A DNA stretch of 57,328 nucleotides from the NCBI GenBank assembly GCA_016933675.1, contig JAFGAM010000021.1:1-57328 (forward strand), given 5' to 3'. The DNA comes from Candidatus Anaeroferrophillacea bacterium (lineage in GTDB: Bacteria > Desulfobacterota > Anaeroferrophillalia > Anaeroferrophillales > Anaeroferrophillaceae). Shown one piece after another: positions 44,714 to 53,957 of the stretch. The position numbers and the translations under genes were made by a program. Within the stretch, counting starts at the first letter, position 1, and each line of letters begins with the position of its first letter. Under the pieces are notes generated by a model. It did not search any database and was not told where the DNA came from. It saw only the letters and a list, made by a program, of their open reading frames with translations.

Positions 44714-45352
44714 ATGGCGAAAACGGCACCCTTCGAGGATCACGCCGATGCCTATGAGCGCTGGTTCGCGGCACACCCCGACATATATGCCGCGGAACTG
44801 GACGCGGTGCAGCGGCTGCTGCCGCCACCGGGGTTTGATGGCCTGGAGGTGGGGGTTGGTTCGGGTCGTTTCGCCGCGCCGCTCGGCATCGGCAACGGCG
44901 TTGAGCCGTCGCCGCGGATGGCGGCCCGGGCCCGGGCGCGGGGCATCCGGGTGGTTGATGGGGTGGCGGAGGCGCTACCCTTTGCCGCCAAACGTTTCGA
45001 TGTCGTCCTGCTGGTAACCACCATCTGCTTCGTCGACGATGCCGCCGGCGCTCTGGGCGAAGCATACCGGGTGCTGAAACCCGGCGGCAGCGTTTTGGTC
45101 GGTTTCGTCGATCGTGACAGCGACCTGGGTGCGGTCTATGAACGCCGCCGCGACACCAGCCGCTTCTACCGCGACGCGGTTTTTTTTAGCACGGCCGAGG
45201 TTGTCGCCCTCATCGAAGGGGCGGGTTTTGCCGTCGACGCCGTCCGCCAGACCCTGGTGCCGGGCGAGGCACCGGATGCGGTGCTCGCCGGCAGCGGCCG
45301 CGGTGCCTTCGTGGTCATCCGCGGGCGCCGAGCCGGTGCGGATGACCGGTAA
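44714..45352 (+). CDS. Class I SAM-dependent methyltransferase
   Basis: A 212-residue Rossmann methyltransferase. SAM-binding motif I is GLEVGVGSGRFA, motif II region VDGVAEALPFAAKRFDVVLL, and YRVLKPGGSVLVGFVDRDS marks the Methyltransf_11 type. The substrate is unknown. Confidence 0.88.
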   Translation: MAKTAPFEDHADAYERWFAAHPDIYAAELDAVQRLLPPPGFDGLEVGVGSGRFAAPLGIGNGVEPSPRMAARARARGIRVVDGVAEALPFAAKRFDVVLLVTTICFVDDAAGALGEAYRVLKPGGSVLVGFVDRDSDLGAVYERRRDTSRFYRDAVFFSTAEVVALIEGAGFAVDAVRQTLVPGEAPDAVLAGSGRGAFVVIRGRRAGADDR

Positions 45353-45398
45353 ACCCGTCGCGACAGCGCTGATAAAAATCTTGCTCGCAGAGGATGGC

Positions 45399-45839
45399 TT
45401 ACCTCTCCCGTTTCAGTTCCTCCAGCCAGTGAATGATCCGCTCCCTGATCGCATCCCGGACCTCCCGGGTGCGGGCGAGTTTTTCTTCCCACGTGCCTTT
45501 GAATTCGGCCGGGTTGGCAAACGGCCAATGGAGCCGCTGCGTCAGGCCCGGAAAGACGGGGCAGCTGGTGGCGGCCTGGTCGCACACGGTGATGACGTGG
45601 GTGTAGAGCTTCCCCTGCTTGAACAGCTCGAACACGCTCTGAGGTTTGTTGCCACTGATATCGAGGCCGATTTCCCCCATGACCTCCACCGCCAGCGGGT
45701 TCAGCGGGCCGGGTTCCAGACCGGCGCTTGCGACCATGAAATCATCCCCGCCGATTTTTTTCAGCAGGGCCGCCGCCATCTGGCTGCGGGCGCTGTTGTG
45801 CGAGCAGATGAACAATACACGTTTGTCGGTCATCGTCAT
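45399..45839 (-). CDS. arsC: Arsenate reductase, thioredoxin-coupled LMW-phosphatase type
   Basis: A 146-residue protein with the active-site P-loop CSHNSARSQ at Cys11-12 and the resolving-Cys segment [13 protein letters not shown]. It reduces arsenate to arsenite with electrons from thioredoxin. It is the last gene of the arsR cluster, with a small redox protein encoded upstream. Confidence 0.95.
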   Translation of the reverse strand: MTMTDKRVLFICSHNSARSQMAAALLKKIGGDDFMVASAGLEPGPLNPLAVEVMGEIGLDISGNKPQSVFELFKQGKLYTHVITVCDQAATSCPVFPGLTQRLHWPFANPAEFKGTWEEKLARTREVRDAIRERIIHWLEELKRER

Positions 45840-46051
45840 TCTCCACTGATGTCAAAGCTTTTGTCTATTTTGGTCGCCGGCGCCGGTGCGGCCGGCGGAC
45901 CACCGCGGTTTTTCGCGCCGTGGCGGAATCGGTGGCGTCCGTTCCGCCGGGTGTATTTGCCCGGTTCCGGCAATTTTCAAGCGCACCTCGGAGTTGGCGG
46001 CTTCGCAATGGTCCGGATCCGCGGCTGGCGAGGCGCCATCTTTGCCGTGAT

Positions 46052-46297
46052 TCAGGGTTTCCCCGCCCGTCGCAGAATCTCTTTCAGTTCGTCGACCGAC
46101 GGCGCCCGGCCGGTCACCAGTACGGTGCCGTCCACCGCCAGGGCCGGGGTCAGCATGACGCCGAACTCCGTGATCCGCCCGATGTCGGTGATCTTTTCAA
46201 TCTCGTGGTCGAGGTCAAGGGCCGCCGCGGCGGCGGCGGTGGACGCCGCCAGCTTCGTACACTTGGCGCAGCCGGTGCCGAGAATCTGAATCTTCAT
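46052..46297 (-). CDS. Redox-active-disulfide thioredoxin-family protein
   Basis: An 81-residue glutaredoxin-like protein of the MTH895/TIGR00412 type. The active site is GTGCAKCTKL, and LTPALAVDGTVLVTGR contains the cis-Pro. It probably supplies electrons within the arsenic cluster, perhaps to ArsC. Confidence 0.9.
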   Translation of the reverse strand: MKIQILGTGCAKCTKLAASTAAAAAALDLDHEIEKITDIGRITEFGVMLTPALAVDGTVLVTGRAPSVDELKEILRRAGKP

Positions 46298-46479
46298 GGT
46301 TTACTCCCTGAATAATTATGCCGTTTGATTGTTGTGGAATCGTGAGGGTAACAAATCCGAAACCATGCCATTTGTTCTCCGGCGCTGATTGTTTTGTCTC
46401 TTTCTCCATTATCGCGTCGTGTCTGACGGCGGTACGGTACGGTGTGGCCGTGGCCCGCGGCGGTGCGGCGCTGCCGTAA
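46298..46479. other. Remnant DNA where the rest of arsP is missing
   Basis: No frame here resembles the remaining permease. The stretch includes an AT-richer part (46310-46400) just before the redox protein gene. It fits a deletion junction. Confidence 0.4.
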
Positions 46480-46677
46480 TCAGGCCGGCAGGGCTCCGGC
46501 GATGAAGAAGGCGGGCACGAGGCAGAGCGGCACGTGCTCACGGGCGTACCTGCGGGCCAGGTGCAGCGCCGCCATGACCGCCCGGTCAAAGCGGGGATGC
46601 CCCGCCGGGAGGTGGTAAAAGGCCAGGAACACGGCGATGATTGGTGCCGGTCGGCGCCAGGACGGGCTCAGGCTCAT
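46480..46677 (-). pseudogene. Truncated ArsP-type permease (N-terminal remnant)
   Basis: A 65-residue remnant that reads AVFLAFYHLPAGHPRF, then YAREHVPLCLVPAFFIAGAL, the N terminus of DUF318/ArsP permeases. It stops right after the first membrane segment; the roughly 300-residue remainder is absent, replaced by under 200 unrelated bases. Its place between arsR and the redox protein is where arsP stands in related clusters. Confidence 0.75.
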
Positions 46678-46718
46678 GTCGTTCTCCGGTAATTTTGGTT
46701 ATGTCTGCATGATTGGAG

Positions 46719-46738
46719 ATTTGGCTATATTGCCAAAC
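46719..46738. promoter_or_regulatory. ArsR-type palindromic operator, site 2
   Basis: ATTTGGCTATATTGCCAAAC, with perfect TTTGGC / GCCAAA half-sites around TATATT. It lies 42 bases before the arsP remnant start, in the spacer after arsR. It nearly matches site 1, so ArsR probably also controls the downstream genes. Confidence 0.7.
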
Positions 46739-46778
46739 GAATGGTAAAAAGATTTCTCTGCCGGGCGGGGCGCCGCTA

Positions 46779-47099
46779 TCAGGCGATCAGGGCGTTGCGA
46801 CACCGGGCGTCGGTAACCAGTACCGCCTCGACGCAGTCCATGAAGTTCAGCACGCAGGGAACCCGGAGGCGGTAATAGACCTGTTTGCCGCGTTTCTCAC
46901 CGGTGATGATGCCCGCTTCCCGGAGGACTGCGAGATGTTTGGAGATGGTGGAAAAGTCGGCGTCGACGGCATCGACGAACTCGCAGACGCAACACTCGCC
47001 GTCCGCCAGCCGTTCGGCGATCCAGAGCCGGGTAGGGTGGGCCAGGGCTTTCAGAATCCGCGCCCGGGCGGTATAGCGTTCCTTTTCCATCGGGGTCAT
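46779..47099 (-). CDS. arsR: ArsR-family metalloid-responsive repressor
   Basis: A 106-residue winged-helix repressor. ILKALAHPTRLWIAERLADG and FSTISKHLAVLREAGIITGEKRGKQVYY are the DNA-binding core. The Cys cluster GECCVCEF in the alpha-3 region is the typical arsenite sensing site. It should repress its own operon until metalloid binds. Confidence 0.94.
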   Translation of the reverse strand: MTPMEKERYTARARILKALAHPTRLWIAERLADGECCVCEFVDAVDADFSTISKHLAVLREAGIITGEKRGKQVYYRLRVPCVLNFMDCVEAVLVTDARCRNALIA

Positions 47100-47130
47100 G
47101 GCAATGCCTTGTTGTCAGTTATGCTATAAT

Positions 47131-47150
47131 ATTTGGCAATATAACCAAAT
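47131..47150. promoter_or_regulatory. ArsR-type palindromic operator, site 1
   Basis: ATTTGGCAATATAACCAAAT, with ATTTGG / CCAAAT half-sites, 32 bases before the arsR start and overlapping AT-rich promoter-like sequence. It is the expected autoregulatory site. Confidence 0.72.
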
Positions 47151-47263
47151 GATGAGCTGCTGTCAAGGGTTTTTGCCGCGAGCTGTGTAAACCGCATGGG
47201 ATCTGGTGTCAGGGTTCATTGTCGTGATGGCTTTATCCTTTGACACGAGTTGTCGATACGGCT

Positions 47264-47463
47264 ATGGTAACGCCAAAAAGGGGCGCCGGCGAACGTTTGA
47301 AGAGTGGTATGGAGAGAGACGATCGTGGTTTCTCTGAAATATCAGGCGGGTATGCCAAAACCGCAGTGGTGGAATGACTGAGCCGAACCATGACCCTCCG
47401 CCGGCGGAAATCGAGACGGAAGTGGCGCGGCTGGAGTGCGACGAGCACATCGTCGTGGGGTAA
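47264..47463 (+). CDS. Possible chain of two small ORFs before the LITAF-like gene
   Basis: A 37-codon frame (47264-47377, starting MVTPKRGAGERL) overlaps by ATGA a 29-codon frame (47374-47463, starting MTEPNHDPPP and ending HIVVG), whose TAA is directly followed by the ATG of the next gene. The perfect coupling is suggestive, but no homology was recognised and ribosome-binding sites are weak. Confidence 0.2.
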
Positions 47464-47844
47464 ATGAAGCTATTCACGAAAATGTATTGCCCTCGATGCG
47501 GTTACGAGGGGGCGCCGACGATCCGGGCCTTCACCTATGGTGTCCTCGGTTCGTTGATTGTCTGCCTCTTCATGGTCGGTTCTCTAACCGTCAGTTGGAT
47601 GCTTTTCGCGTTATCCATTCTTGGTGTTTTCGGTATTGTCGGGATTGTATCGATTGTTCCAGCCTTGCTGTTCTTTTGTGTACCGTTCTGGTTTTTGGGT
47701 GTCTGTTGTCCGAGATGCAGATACATTTGGGTAATGTCGTCGGCAGAGCATCAACGAAAAATGAGAAGGGGTAATTATGTACCACCTCATGTTGCGGTTA
47801 TGGACGAGGTGTATAAAAACGGCACGGTAATACCCTGGAAATGA
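47464..47844 (+). CDS. LITAF-like zinc-ribbon membrane protein
   Basis: A 126-residue protein. A CPRCGYEG half-ribbon at residue 9 and a CCPRCRYIW half-ribbon at about residue 80 flank a long hydrophobic hairpin (about residues 25-78). This is the layout of LITAF-type domains, in which the two Cys pairs join to bind zinc at the membrane surface. Function unknown. It has no clear functional neighbours. Confidence 0.65.
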   Translation: MKLFTKMYCPRCGYEGAPTIRAFTYGVLGSLIVCLFMVGSLTVSWMLFALSILGVFGIVGIVSIVPALLFFCVPFWFLGVCCPRCRYIWVMSSAEHQRKMRRGNYVPPHVAVMDEVYKNGTVIPWK

Positions 47845-47888
47845 GACTGGTTCGTTGCCGACCATGATACCGATGAGGTGGTGCGCGG

Positions 47889-48755
47889 ATGAATACTGAG
47901 CGAATGTACCATGTCATGGGCGGCGGCCGCTTCGGTACGAAGGCGGTACGCCGGCTGCTGGAACTGGATGCCGGCTGCCGCATCCGGGTGGTGGAGACTG
48001 ATGCCGCCGCCCGGGCGGGGCTGCCGGACGGCGCGCGGTTGACCGTTATCGGCGACGATGCCGTTGCATATTGTTGCCGCCTGCTGGCGGAACCGGGTCC
48101 GGCCGACTGGATCATCCCGACGGTGCCGGTGCATCTCGCCGCCGCGGTGATCCGGCGGTTGGTCGGGCGTGCCTTTCTGCCCTGGCCGGGGTTGCCGGAA
48201 CTGCCCGGGGTGGCCACCGGCCCCGACGGTACCCTCTATGCCAGTCTGGCCGACTTCATCTGTCCCGACGACTGCCCGCAGCCGGCGGACCATTGCCATC
48301 AGACCGGGCTGCCGCGGGAAAAAACCCTTATCACCCTGCTGGCCGACGGCCTCTTCACCCCCGAGCGGCCGGTGTTCATCCTGCCCAGCCGCCAGCTGGC
48401 GCCGGGGGTAGGCGGGTATCCGGCGGCGGATTTGCTCAGCCTGCACCGTGCCGCGGCCGAGTTTCCCGATCGTCCGGTGGTCATCGGTACCGCCTGTCTG
48501 TGTCACGGCGCCGCCACCCTGATGGGGCCGGCGGCCGATGCGCGGGTGGTATCCGGGACGGGAGGGGAGGAACACGCGGCTGACGATGGTGAACCGGCGG
48601 CGACAGGCGGCGACAATTTCAGCTCCGGCGGCAAACCGGTGTCGGGGCAGGAAGCCGATGCCGAAGATGATGCTCCTGCTCCCGCCGGCAGCGGTGAAAT
48701 TGCCGGCAGGGGGGAGACAAGCGGGAACCGTTCCGGTTGCGGCGGGGCCGCCTGA
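47889..48755 (+). CDS. Conserved Rossmann-type protein of unknown function
   Basis: A 288-residue protein. The N terminus (HVMGGGRFGTKAVRRLLEL, then RVVETDAAARAG) resembles the NAD-binding start of TrkA-N/RCK-like domains. A Cys cluster follows at about residue 120 (CPDDCPQPADHCHQTGLPRE), suggesting metal binding. The last 70 residues are Gly/Ala/Asp-rich low complexity. I do not recognise a characterised family. Its stop overlaps the nth start (TGATG), so the two are likely co-transcribed. Confidence 0.7.
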   Translation: MNTERMYHVMGGGRFGTKAVRRLLELDAGCRIRVVETDAAARAGLPDGARLTVIGDDAVAYCCRLLAEPGPADWIIPTVPVHLAAAVIRRLVGRAFLPWPGLPELPGVATGPDGTLYASLADFICPDDCPQPADHCHQTGLPREKTLITLLADGLFTPERPVFILPSRQLAPGVGGYPAADLLSLHRAAAEFPDRPVVIGTACLCHGAATLMGPAADARVVSGTGGEEHAADDGEPAATGGDNFSSGGKPVSGQEADAEDDAPAPAGSGEIAGRGETSGNRSGCGGAA

Positions 48756-49444
48756 TGACCGCGCGGCGCCGGAACACCGCATCCGCGGTCACCGCCGCCC
48801 CCGATCCCGACCGGGTGCGGGCGCTGCTGGCCGAACTCACCCGCATCTGGCCGCTGGCGGAGTGCGGCCTGGTCTACCGTTCGCCCTTCGAGCTGCTGGT
48901 GGCGACCATCCTTTCGGCCCAGTGTACCGACGTGCAGGTCAACCGGGTGACGCCGGCGCTGTTTGCCGTTTACCCCGACCCGCGGTCAATGGCCGCCGCC
49001 GACCCTGAACGGCTCGAGGAACTCATCCGACCGACCGGCTTCTTCCGCAACAAGGCCCACAGCCTCCTTGCCTGCAGCCGAGTCCTGATGGAGAAACACG
49101 GCGGCGCGGTGCCGCGTACCCTGGAACAGATGGTTACACTTCCCGGGGTGGGGCGCAAGACCGCCAACGTGGTGCTGGGCGAGGTTTTTGCCGTGCCCGG
49201 CATCGTCGTCGACACCCACGTGAAGCGCCTCTCCCAACGCCTCGGCCTGACCACCGCGAACGACCCGGAAAAGATCGAGCGCGACCTGATGGGAATCATT
49301 CCGCAGCCGCTGTGGACCGTGCTGTCTCACCTGCTCATCACCCACGGCCGCCACGTCTGTTTCGCCCGTGCGCCGCTCTGTGACGCCTGCGCCCTGCGCC
49401 GTCTCTGCCCCTACGGTTCCGGGGAAGGGGAGCGGATTTCGTGA
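48755..49444 (+). CDS. nth: Endonuclease III
   Basis: A 229-residue DNA glycosylase/AP lyase for oxidised pyrimidines. HhH motif LPGVGRKTANVVLGEVF with the catalytic Lys, catalytic Asp in VVDTHVKRLSQRLGL, and the 4Fe-4S motif C-x6-C-x2-C-x5-C in HVCFARAPLCDACALRRLC. The first ATG overlaps the upstream stop. Confidence 0.96.
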   Translation: MTARRRNTASAVTAAPDPDRVRALLAELTRIWPLAECGLVYRSPFELLVATILSAQCTDVQVNRVTPALFAVYPDPRSMAAADPERLEELIRPTGFFRNKAHSLLACSRVLMEKHGGAVPRTLEQMVTLPGVGRKTANVVLGEVFAVPGIVVDTHVKRLSQRLGLTTANDPEKIERDLMGIIPQPLWTVLSHLLITHGRHVCFARAPLCDACALRRLCPYGSGEGERIS

Positions 49445-50298
49445 GGCGCTTTTTCCATCATCGGCCGGCGGTGGTCGGGCTGGCGGTGCTGCTGTTGCTG
49501 GTACTGGTCGCGGTCTGCGCCCCGTACCTGGCGCCCTTCGACCCTTGGCAAATCGACCTGCCGGGTGAACTGGAGGGGCCGGGAGCGGTTCACTGGCTGG
49601 GGCAGGATCAGCTCGGCCGCGACCTTTTGAGCCGGCTCATCTTCGGCAGCCGGGTGTCGCTTATCGTCGCTTTCACGGTGGTTTCCTTCTCCCTCGTCAC
49701 CGGTACCATCATCGGTGGTCTGGCCGCCTACCTCGGTGGCTTTGCCGACGCCCTGCTGCTTCGGGTGATGGACGTGCTGCTGGCCTTTCCGGGAATCCTG
49801 CTGGCCATTGCCCTCATCAGCATCATGGGGCCGTCGCTTGCCACCGTCATCGTCGCCCTGTCGACCATGGGCTGGGTGGGCTACGCCCGGCTGGTGCGCG
49901 GCCAGGTGCTGGCGGAGAAGGAGAAGGAATACATCCTTGCCGCCCGCGCCATCGGTGCCGGGGCCGGTCGCATCCTCGGGCGCCACCTGCTGCCCAATCT
50001 CGCCGCGCCGCTCATCGTCGAGGCCTCCTTCGGCGTTGCCGGGGTAATTCTCGCCGAGTCCTCGCTCAGTTTTCTCGGCCTCGGTCCCCAGGACGTGCCC
50101 ACCTGGGGCGGGGCGCTGAACGAGGGGGTGCGCTACCTGCTCTTCGCGCCCCATGTATCCATCTTTCCCGGCCTCTGTATCATGGTTACGGTGCTGGCCT
50201 TCAACTTTATCGGCGACGGTCTGCGCGATGCCCTCGACGTGCGGCGGCAGGCGGGTACAATTTCCACCGTGGCGGGGGGGCGGCAACAGGGGATGTGA
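49441..50298 (+). CDS. ABC transporter permease, DppC/OppC type
   Basis: A 285-residue permease. GQDQLGRDLLSRLIFGSRVSL at the N terminus and the EAA loop (EYILAARAIGAGAGRILGRH) with SSLSFLGLGPQDVPTWG mark the peptide/nickel DppC family. The GTG start overlaps nth. No DppB, ATPase or binding-protein genes are adjacent, so its partners must lie elsewhere. Confidence 0.9.
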   Translation: MRRFFHHRPAVVGLAVLLLLVLVAVCAPYLAPFDPWQIDLPGELEGPGAVHWLGQDQLGRDLLSRLIFGSRVSLIVAFTVVSFSLVTGTIIGGLAAYLGGFADALLLRVMDVLLAFPGILLAIALISIMGPSLATVIVALSTMGWVGYARLVRGQVLAEKEKEYILAARAIGAGAGRILGRHLLPNLAAPLIVEASFGVAGVILAESSLSFLGLGPQDVPTWGGALNEGVRYLLFAPHVSIFPGLCIMVTVLAFNFIGDGLRDALDVRRQAGTISTVAGGRQQGM

Positions 50299-50354
50299 GC
50301 CGCAGTCCCGCGTTCCAGATACGTGTCCCCGGTGCCGGCGGTTAATCTGTCGCC

Positions 50355-50375
50355 GCTGAATTCTGACTCCTGATG
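50355..50375. repeat. Heptamer repeat
   Basis: CTGAATT CTGACTC CTGATGC in the spacer before ampD belongs to the same short repeat family as at 32984-33011. Confidence 0.5.
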
Positions 50376-50394
50376 CCCGGATTCTTCATTCATC

Positions 50395-50925
50395 ATGCAC
50401 ATTATACCTTTTCCCAGCCCCCACCATGATGCGCGCCCGCCGGGCACGGTGGTGGATCTGGTGGTAATCCACGCCATCAGCCTGCCGCCAGGGGAGTTCG
50501 GCCGCGACCGGGTACTCGACTTTTTCGCCGGCCGGCTGCCGGCGGGCGATCATCCTTTTTTTGCCGCTATCGCCGGTCTGCGGGTTTCATCGCACTACTT
50601 CATCGATCGAGAAGGAACGGTGTTCCACCTGGTTGATGAAGGCCGCCGTGCCTGGCATGCGGGCATCAGTTCCTTTGCCGGTCGCGACAACTGCAACGAC
50701 TTTTCCATCGGCATCGAGCTGGAAGGGGACGATTTCACCCCCTTCGCCGAGATCCAGTACGAGCGCCTCGGGCTGCTGCTGGCGGAGATCCGCCGGCGGC
50801 ATCCGGCGGTGACCGCCGACCGTATTGTCGGTCACGCCGATGTCGCCCCGGGGCGCAAGACCGATCCGGGTCCGTTCTTCGATTGGCACCGGGTGCGGGA
50901 AGAGCGGATAGCAATGGTGCCGTAA
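50395..50925 (+). CDS. ampD: 1,6-anhydro-N-acetylmuramyl-L-alanine amidase
   Basis: A 176-residue amidase_2 protein. Zinc ligands are in VVIHAISLP and GHADVAPGRKTDPG; SSHYFIDREGTVFHLVDE and AWHAGIS are typical AmpD segments. No signal peptide, so it acts in the cytoplasm in cell-wall recycling. The next gene encodes a GH3 enzyme of the same pathway. Confidence 0.93.
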   Translation: MHIIPFPSPHHDARPPGTVVDLVVIHAISLPPGEFGRDRVLDFFAGRLPAGDHPFFAAIAGLRVSSHYFIDREGTVFHLVDEGRRAWHAGISSFAGRDNCNDFSIGIELEGDDFTPFAEIQYERLGLLLAEIRRRHPAVTADRIVGHADVAPGRKTDPGPFFDWHRVREERIAMVP

Positions 50926-50995
50926 GCCAGGGGTGGGGAGCTCTGGCAACCCCTGTCACGGATGCAGTGCCCGAATTAATAACGGTGGGTTGCAC

Positions 50996-52018
50996 ATGTT
51001 AAAGGTCGGCACATGCCTGATCATGGGGGTGGAAGGGCCGGAGCTTACCGCCGCCGAACACGAAGTCTGGGCCAGCGACCCGCCGGCTGGGGTTATCCTC
51101 TTCGCCCGCAATTGCCCCTCGCGGGCGGCGGTGACGGAACTGCTGGCGGCCTTAAGGGAGACCGGGCGGTACGATGCCGGTGCCGCCGGCCGGCCGCTTG
51201 TCGTCGCGGTGGATCAGGAATTCGGCCCGGTGAATCGCCTGCGGGAATTTTCGCCGCCGTTTCCGGGGGCGGCGGAACTGGGCGCGGCGGCCGATGTTCA
51301 CCATACCGCCGCCGCGGCAGCCGCCGTCGGCCACTGGCTTGCCGAACTGGGGGTGAATCTGAATCTCGCTCCGGTGGCCGATCTCGGGGCTCCCGGCAGT
51401 ACCGTCCTCGGGGGGCGCTGTTTTGGTGCCGATCCCCGCAGTGTGGCCCGTCACGTCGCCGCGTATGTTCGCGGCCTGCAGGGAGCCGGGGTCGCCGCCG
51501 CGGCCAAACATTTCCCCGGCCACGGGGCGGTGATTGCCGACAGCCACCGCGAGCTGCCGGTATCGCCATTGGTTTTGCCGTCATTGATGAGCCGCCACCT
51601 GGCGCCCTTTGCCGCCGCCATCGCCGCCGGAGTACGGACGGTGATGGCGGCGCACATCCTTTTTCCCCGCGTTGACCCGAATCATCCCGCGAGCTGCTCC
51701 GCCGTCTTTATCGAACATGTCCTTCGGCGCCGGCTGGGGTTCGACGGCGCCGTGTTGACCGACGATGTGGACATGGCGGCGTTGTCGGGTTCCCCGGCGG
51801 CACGCATGTCCCGCTGTCTGGCGGCGGGCTGCGACGGCCTGATCTGGGGCCGCAACCTTGGTCCGGTGCGGGATCCGCGGCCGGTGTTCGACGAAATGCG
51901 TCGCCGCCTTGGTGCCGCCGACGCGGGACTCGATCAGCGGCTGGCTCCCGCCCATGGCAGGATACGCGGGCTGTGCCGATGGCTATCAAGGGGAAGGGAG
52001 AGCTGCAAGTCGAAGTGA
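50996..52018 (+). CDS. nagZ: Beta-N-acetylhexosaminidase, GH3
   Basis: A 340-residue GH3 enzyme. [33 protein letters not shown] with the catalytic His/Asp, and [11 protein letters not shown] with the nucleophile Asp are NagZ motifs. It removes GlcNAc from muropeptides during recycling, together with AmpD. The internal ATG at [11 protein letters not shown] was chosen. Its 3' end overlaps the next gene by 46 bases. Confidence 0.92.
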   Translation: MLKVGTCLIMGVEGPELTAAEHEVWASDPPAGVILFARNCPSRAAVTELLAALRETGRYDAGAAGRPLVVAVDQEFGPVNRLREFSPPFPGAAELGAAADVHHTAAAAAAVGHWLAELGVNLNLAPVADLGAPGSTVLGGRCFGADPRSVARHVAAYVRGLQGAGVAAAAKHFPGHGAVIADSHRELPVSPLVLPSLMSRHLAPFAAAIAAGVRTVMAAHILFPRVDPNHPASCSAVFIEHVLRRRLGFDGAVLTDDVDMAALSGSPAARMSRCLAAGCDGLIWGRNLGPVRDPRPVFDEMRRRLGAADAGLDQRLAPAHGRIRGLCRWLSRGRESCKSK

Positions 52019-53775
52019 AACCTCGTCGAAGACATTCCGCGGCAGATGCCGCCAGTTTCCTTCCTTCAACCCGGGCGGAGATGGATGCCCGCGGCTGGGA
52101 TCACTGTGATGTCGTCCTGATCACCGGTGACGCCTATATCGACGCCCCGGCCATTGGCGTCGCGGTGGTCGGCCGGGTGCTGGAGGCGGCTGGGTTCCGT
52201 GTCGGCGTCATCGGCCAGCCGCGGGTCGATGATCTCGACGACATCGCCCGGCTCGGTGAGCCGCGGCTCTTCTGGGGGGTCACCGGCGGCAGTGTCGATT
52301 CCCTGGTGGCCAACTATACCGCGACGAAGAAGGTCCGCAATAGCGACGACTATACCCCCGGCGGCATCAACGACCGGCGCCCGGACCGGGCGGCGCTGGT
52401 CTATGTCAATCTCATCCGTCGTGCCTTCAAGAGCACCGTGCCCATCGTTCTCGGCGGGATCGAGGCCAGCCTCCGCCGGGTGACCCATTACGATTTCTGG
52501 ACTGATCGGCTGCGGCGGCCGATTCTTTTTGATGCCAAGGCGGACATCCTCGTCTACGGCATGGCCGAACGCACGGTGCGTGAGCTGGCCGCGGCCCTTG
52601 CCGCCGGGCGGGAGTGGCGCGATATCCGCGGCCTGGGTTACGTTGCTGCGGTGCCGCCGGCGGGGGACGGGGTGGAGTTGCCGTCACATGAGGCATGTGT
52701 CGCGGATCAAGAAACCTTTATCGATCTCTTCACCTCCTTCTCGGCTCACGCCGATCCGCTTTCCGCCCGTCGTCTCTGTCAGCCGGTGGGGGATCGCTTC
52801 CTGGTCCAGAACCCGCCGGCGCCCTGGCTCACGGAGGCGGAGATGGACGCCGTCGCCGCCCTGCCGTATACCCGTGAACTCCATCCCGTTCACGCCGCCG
52901 CCGGCCCGGTGCGGGCGCTGGACACCATCCGTTTTTCCATCACCACCCATCACGGCTGCTGGGGCGGGTGCAGTTTCTGCGCCATCGGGGTGCATCAGGG
53001 GCGGACCGTCCGCTCCCGTTCGGCATCGTCAATCGTCGCCGAGGCACGCAACCTGGCCGCCCGCGACGATTTCCGCGGCGTGATCACCGATGTCGGCGGG
53101 CCCACCGCCAACATGTACGGTACCACCTGTGCCCGCATGGCGCGGCGCGGCGCCTGCACCGACCGCCGTTGTGTCGGCGCGAAGGGTTTGTGCCCGTCCA
53201 TGCAGCTTGACCACGGACGGCAGATCGGACTGTTGCGGGAACTTCGGACGTTGCCCGGTGTGCGGCATGTCTTCGTCGCCTCCGGTATCCGCCACGACCT
53301 GGTTCTTGCTGATTTGGCGCATGGCGAAGCCTATCTCGCCGAACTAATCCGTCACCATGTCTCCGGCCAGCTGAAGATCGCCCCGGAGCACTGCGTACCG
53401 CGGGTGCTGGAACTCATGGGCAAACCTCCGACAGCGTTGGCAGCGGAGTTCAAGCGGCACTTCGACCGGCTTACGAAACGGGTCGGCAAGCGTCAGTTCC
53501 TCACCTACTACTTCATTGCCGCTCACCCCGGCTGCACCGCGGCGGATATGCGGTCGCTGCAGTCCTTCGTCCACCGCGAACTGCAGATCACTCCCGAACA
53601 GGTGCAGACCTTCACTCCCACCCCCGGAACCTGGTCGTCGGTAATGTATTACACCGGCCTCGACCCGTGGACCCGGAAACCTATTTTTGTCGAGCATGAC
53701 CGCCGGCGGCGGGAACAGCAGAAGGAGATCGTCGTCGGCAAATCGGCCGCGACCGGCCGGAAGCCGCGGCGGTGA
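51973..53775 (+). CDS. YgiQ-family radical SAM protein
   Basis: A 600-residue radical SAM enzyme. The 4Fe-4S site is [18 protein letters not shown] (CxxxCxxC). The N terminus carries [19 protein letters not shown] and a vitamin-B12-binding-like fold, then [19 protein letters not shown], and a second Cys set ([22 protein letters not shown]). Activity is not established for the family. The start is GTG at 51973 or ATG at 51979. Confidence 0.92.
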   Translation: MPMAIKGKGELQVEVKPRRRHSAADAASFLPSTRAEMDARGWDHCDVVLITGDAYIDAPAIGVAVVGRVLEAAGFRVGVIGQPRVDDLDDIARLGEPRLFWGVTGGSVDSLVANYTATKKVRNSDDYTPGGINDRRPDRAALVYVNLIRRAFKSTVPIVLGGIEASLRRVTHYDFWTDRLRRPILFDAKADILVYGMAERTVRELAAALAAGREWRDIRGLGYVAAVPPAGDGVELPSHEACVADQETFIDLFTSFSAHADPLSARRLCQPVGDRFLVQNPPAPWLTEAEMDAVAALPYTRELHPVHAAAGPVRALDTIRFSITTHHGCWGGCSFCAIGVHQGRTVRSRSASSIVAEARNLAARDDFRGVITDVGGPTANMYGTTCARMARRGACTDRRCVGAKGLCPSMQLDHGRQIGLLRELRTLPGVRHVFVASGIRHDLVLADLAHGEAYLAELIRHHVSGQLKIAPEHCVPRVLELMGKPPTALAAEFKRHFDRLTKRVGKRQFLTYYFIAAHPGCTAADMRSLQSFVHRELQITPEQVQTFTPTPGTWSSVMYYTGLDPWTRKPIFVEHDRRRREQQKEIVVGKSAATGRKPRR

Positions 53776-53957
53776 TTGCGGAGATGACGGCGATGGTGGC
53801 CGAAGTCAGCAAAAATGTCGCCGACGCCAATGCCGCCGCGGAACGGGCGGTGCAGCAGTCGTCCGGAACGTCGGAAAAGGTTCAACTTTTCGGCAGAGCG
53901 GCCGAAAAGATAGGGCAGGTCACGGGGGGTCTAGGTGGCGACATCAGTTCCGCTTAA
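53745..53957 (+). pseudogene. Chemoreceptor (MCP) signalling-domain fragment
   Basis: The frame reads [20 protein letters not shown] and SSGTSEKVQLFGRAAEKIGQV, the heptad pattern just before the hairpin tip of methyl-accepting chemotaxis proteins. The conserved tip (QTNLLALNA) is missing; the frame stops after GGDISSA. The 5' part overlaps the end of the radical SAM gene in another frame. A truncated remnant. Confidence 0.6.

Noticed and set aside
46215-46589. Minus-strand frame of 124 residues across the arsP remnant
   Set aside because: It runs out of frame with the permease remnant and the redox gene and has no family pattern.
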